Below are positions 4,823 through 6,298 of a stretch of 6,298 nt of DNA, in pieces. Below the pieces are notes generated by a model, which worked only from the letters and a program-made list of their open reading frames with translations, was not told where the DNA came from and did not search any database. Each line of letters opens with the position of its first letter. Position 1 is the stretch's first letter. Origin of the DNA: CAIWXH01 sp964555675 (lineage in GTDB: Bacteria; Chloroflexota; Chloroflexia; Chloroflexales; Chloroflexaceae); assembly GCA_964555675.1 (NCBI GenBank), contig CAZKTU010000325.1, positions 1 through 6,298 of the forward strand, given 5' to 3'. The position numbers and the translations under genes are program-made.

Positions 4823-6106
4823 CTATGACACCTGTGCCACGGGCCGCGCACTGTCGCGAGCCGCCGTGCGGGCGGCGACCAGGTCTTCGTAGAGGGCCGT
4901 GATCCGCCGGGCGATCGTCGGCCAGCCATACTCGGCGGCGCGCCGCTGCGCCCCGCCCCGCAGCTCGGCCGCGTAGCCCGGATCGGCCAGCACGCGCTCG
5001 ATCTGCCCGGCCAGGGCGACGTGGTCGTCGGGCGGGAAGAGCAGGCCGCTGCGCCCATCCTCGATGGTCAGGGCCAGGCCGCCCGCGTTCGAGGCCACCA
5101 CGTTGGCCCCGCTGGCCAGGGCCTCGAGGGCGACCATGCCGAACGACTCGTAGTGCGAGGGCACCGCCACCACGTCGGCGGCGGCGAAGTAGTCCGGCAA
5201 CAGCTCCTGGGGCCGCGCGCCGAGGAAGCTGACCCGCTCGGCCACCCCCAACTCGTGCCGCAGGGCGTCGAGCCGGCGCTGCTCGGGGTTCCAAGCCTCG
5301 GGCTGGGTCTCGTCGTCGCCGCCCACCAGCAGCACGCGCAGGCGCCCGGCCCATGGGGAGTCGCTCTTCTTCAGCAGGGCCATAGCCCGGATCAGGGCGT
5401 CCATCCCCTTGAGGGGCTCCATGCGGCCCACGCAGAGCAGCAGGGTCTCGTCGGCCGGCAGGCCCAGGCTGGCCCGGGCCTCGCCCTGGTCGCGAGGGCG
5501 GAAGCGCCGCAGGTCGACGCCGCAGGGCACGACGCGGATGCGCTCGGCGTCGGCGCCGTAGTTCCAGACCATCTGGGCCCGGTCCAGGGGCGTGGCCGCC
5601 ACTACGGCGTCGACCTCGTGCATGAGGCGGCGCTCGATGGCGATGCGGCGGCCGGTCTCGGTCTCCTCTTTGCTGCGGGCGACGCTGTTCTTCATCGCGC
5701 CGAGGGTGTGGAACATATGGGCCACGGGCACGCCCCAGCTGCGCCGCAGACGCAGGGCCGCCTCGCCCGAGAGCCAGTAGTGGCTGTGGATGACATCGTA
5801 CGAGAGATCCTCGCCGTCGGCGAAGCAGCGCACCCTGCTGACGAACTCGGGCAGGTAGGTCAGCACCCAGTTCTTGTCGTAGGGCGCGGCGGGACCGGTG
5901 TGCAGGTTGACCACCCGCACGCCACAGGCGATCGTCTCGACCGTGGGGGCCGAGCGATCCTGGCTGCGCGTGAAGATATCGACCGGGACGCCGCGACAGC
6001 CCAACTCGCGGGCCAGCTCGCGCACATAGACGTTCATCCCGCCGGCCTCTTTACCGCCCAACTGCGCCAGCGGGCTACTATGGACGCTCAGCATTGCCAC
6101 ACGCAC
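4823..6106 (-). CDS. GT4-family glycosyltransferase, MshA/sucrose-phosphate-synthase-like
   Basis: This 427-residue retaining glycosyltransferase with a GT-B fold transfers a sugar from a nucleotide-sugar to an acceptor, at the cytoplasm or inner membrane face. The N-terminal acceptor domain has GGMNVYVRELARELG (22-36), VDIFTR (42-47) and DVIHSHYWLSG (104-114). The C-terminal donor domain has VGRMEPLKG (226-234), with R228 and K233 contacting the donor phosphates, and ESFGMVALE (320-328), whose E320 and E328 form the family's EX7E motif. Length and motifs match proteins usually annotated as D-inositol-3-phosphate glycosyltransferase (MshA) or sucrose-phosphate synthase-like. Mycothiol synthesis is not expected in Chloroflexota, so MshA itself is unlikely and the true donor and acceptor are unknown. 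The start is GTG at 6106, backed by GAGGAG 7 nt upstream. It is the first gene of the operon with the GNAT and MFS genes. Confidence 0.9.
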   Translation of the reverse strand: MRVAMLSVHSSPLAQLGGKEAGGMNVYVRELARELGCRGVPVDIFTRSQDRSAPTVETIACGVRVVNLHTGPAAPYDKNWVLTYLPEFVSRVRCFADGEDLSYDVIHSHYWLSGEAALRLRRSWGVPVAHMFHTLGAMKNSVARSKEETETGRRIAIERRLMHEVDAVVAATPLDRAQMVWNYGADAERIRVVPCGVDLRRFRPRDQGEARASLGLPADETLLLCVGRMEPLKGMDALIRAMALLKKSDSPWAGRLRVLLVGGDDETQPEAWNPEQRRLDALRHELGVAERVSFLGARPQELLPDYFAAADVVAVPSHYESFGMVALEALASGANVVASNAGGLALTIEDGRSGLLFPPDDHVALAGQIERVLADPGYAAELRGGAQRRAAEYGWPTIARRITALYEDLVAARTAARDSARPVAQVS

Positions 6107-6113
6107 GGGCTCG

Positions 6114-6119
6114 CTCCTC
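6114..6119 (-). promoter_or_regulatory. Ribosome binding site fixing the GTG start of the glycosyltransferase
   Basis: GAGGAG on the minus strand lies 7 nt before the GTG at 6106. This spacing favours the GTG over the later GTG at 6100 and the ATG at 6094, which are 13 and 19 nt away. All three would leave the catalytic domains intact. Confidence 0.8.
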
Positions 6120-6149
6120 AGACAAAAAAGAGATCATCACACGAACGGA

Positions 6150-6184
6150 CGCCGTAGAGACGTATACGTCACGCCCCTACGGCG
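6150..6184. repeat. Nested palindrome in the glycosyltransferase leader
   Basis: The outer arms CGCCGTAG (6150-6157) and CTACGGCG (6177-6184) are perfect 8-bp inverted repeats. Inside is a perfect 12-bp palindrome, GACGTATACGTC (6159-6170). The right side reads TACGTCACGCCCCTAC. The left side would be its full mirror image if a few bases had not been lost between GTAG and GACGTA. The structure therefore looks like a formerly complete REP-like palindrome of about 32 bp with one arm shortened. It lies in the probable 5' leader, between the candidate promoter and the start codon. It may be a dispersed repeat, an operator or an RNA hairpin. Confidence 0.75.
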
Positions 6185-6205
6185 CCCCGTTGCACCGCCG
6201 GAAGT

Positions 6206-6234
6206 GTTATACCACCAAAGGGCGGCGCGAACAA
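6206..6234 (-). promoter_or_regulatory. Candidate promoter of the glycosyltransferase operon
   Basis: On the minus strand, TATAAC (6206-6211, 5 of 6 to the -10 consensus) is preceded after 17 nt by TTGTTC (6229-6234), which matches the -35 consensus at only three positions. Initiation near 6199 would give a leader of about 93 nt. The region is AT-richer than its surroundings. The weak -35 keeps confidence modest. From 6107 to the window edge I see no gene on either strand. Confidence 0.45.
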
Positions 6235-6298
6235 GCGCCCGCGGGTGGATCGCAAGGTTGAAGTTTCTGCCTGGTTGCGACCAAGGACGAAAGACCAA

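Noticed and set aside
515..5354. Several long open frames on both strands (for example 515-1636 minus, 1981-2886 plus, 3497-4498 plus, 4806-5354 minus).
   Set aside because: They overlap genes with clear family motifs and have skewed Arg/Ala/Pro/Gly-rich translations. High GC at third codon positions commonly creates such frames.

Overview
This GC-rich window looks like chromosomal DNA from a filamentous anoxygenic phototroph of the Chloroflexota (order Chloroflexales). The decisive evidence is an adjacent pufL-pufM pair encoding a type-II (quinone-type) photosynthetic reaction centre. Both proteins have the Chloroflexus-type length and residue signature. These include a leucine in PufM where purple bacteria carry the histidine that ligates the inactive-branch accessory bacteriochlorophyll. 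L and M are separate genes, as in Chloroflexus-type organisms, and not fused as in Roseiflexus. The exact genus cannot be told from the window; GC content seems higher than in Chloroflexus aurantiacus.

Layout, left to right. (1) A tRNA-Gly(GCC) gene on the minus strand with its own sigma70-like promoter. (2) A plus-strand gene for an unrecognised 204-residue protein with two membrane helices. (3) A large convergent hairpin, probably a shared terminator. (4) pufM and, upstream of it, pufL, both on the minus strand. They are separated by 72 bp that contain a perfect heptamer-based tandem repeat. pufL is preceded by a leader of about 110 nt and a near-consensus sigma70 promoter. (5) A textbook intrinsic terminator that closes the next minus-strand operon. 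(6) That operon, read right to left: a GT4-family glycosyltransferase (GTG start), a GNAT acetyltransferase and an MFS transporter, tightly spaced. (7) A leader with a degenerate palindrome and a candidate promoter, then the window edge.

Functionally there are two independent minus-strand units. The pufLM unit makes the core heterodimer of the reaction centre. No light-harvesting (pufBA), cytochrome (pufC), H-subunit or pigment-biosynthesis gene lies next to it, so the rest of the photosystem must be encoded elsewhere. The glycosyltransferase-acetyltransferase-transporter unit may make, modify and move a glycosylated small molecule, but its substrate cannot be read from the sequence. No mobile element, CRISPR array or clearly new system was found. 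The most informative signals are the compact promoter-to-terminator pufLM cassette, its cofactor-ligand residues, and the small repeats and palindromes in the intergenic spaces.
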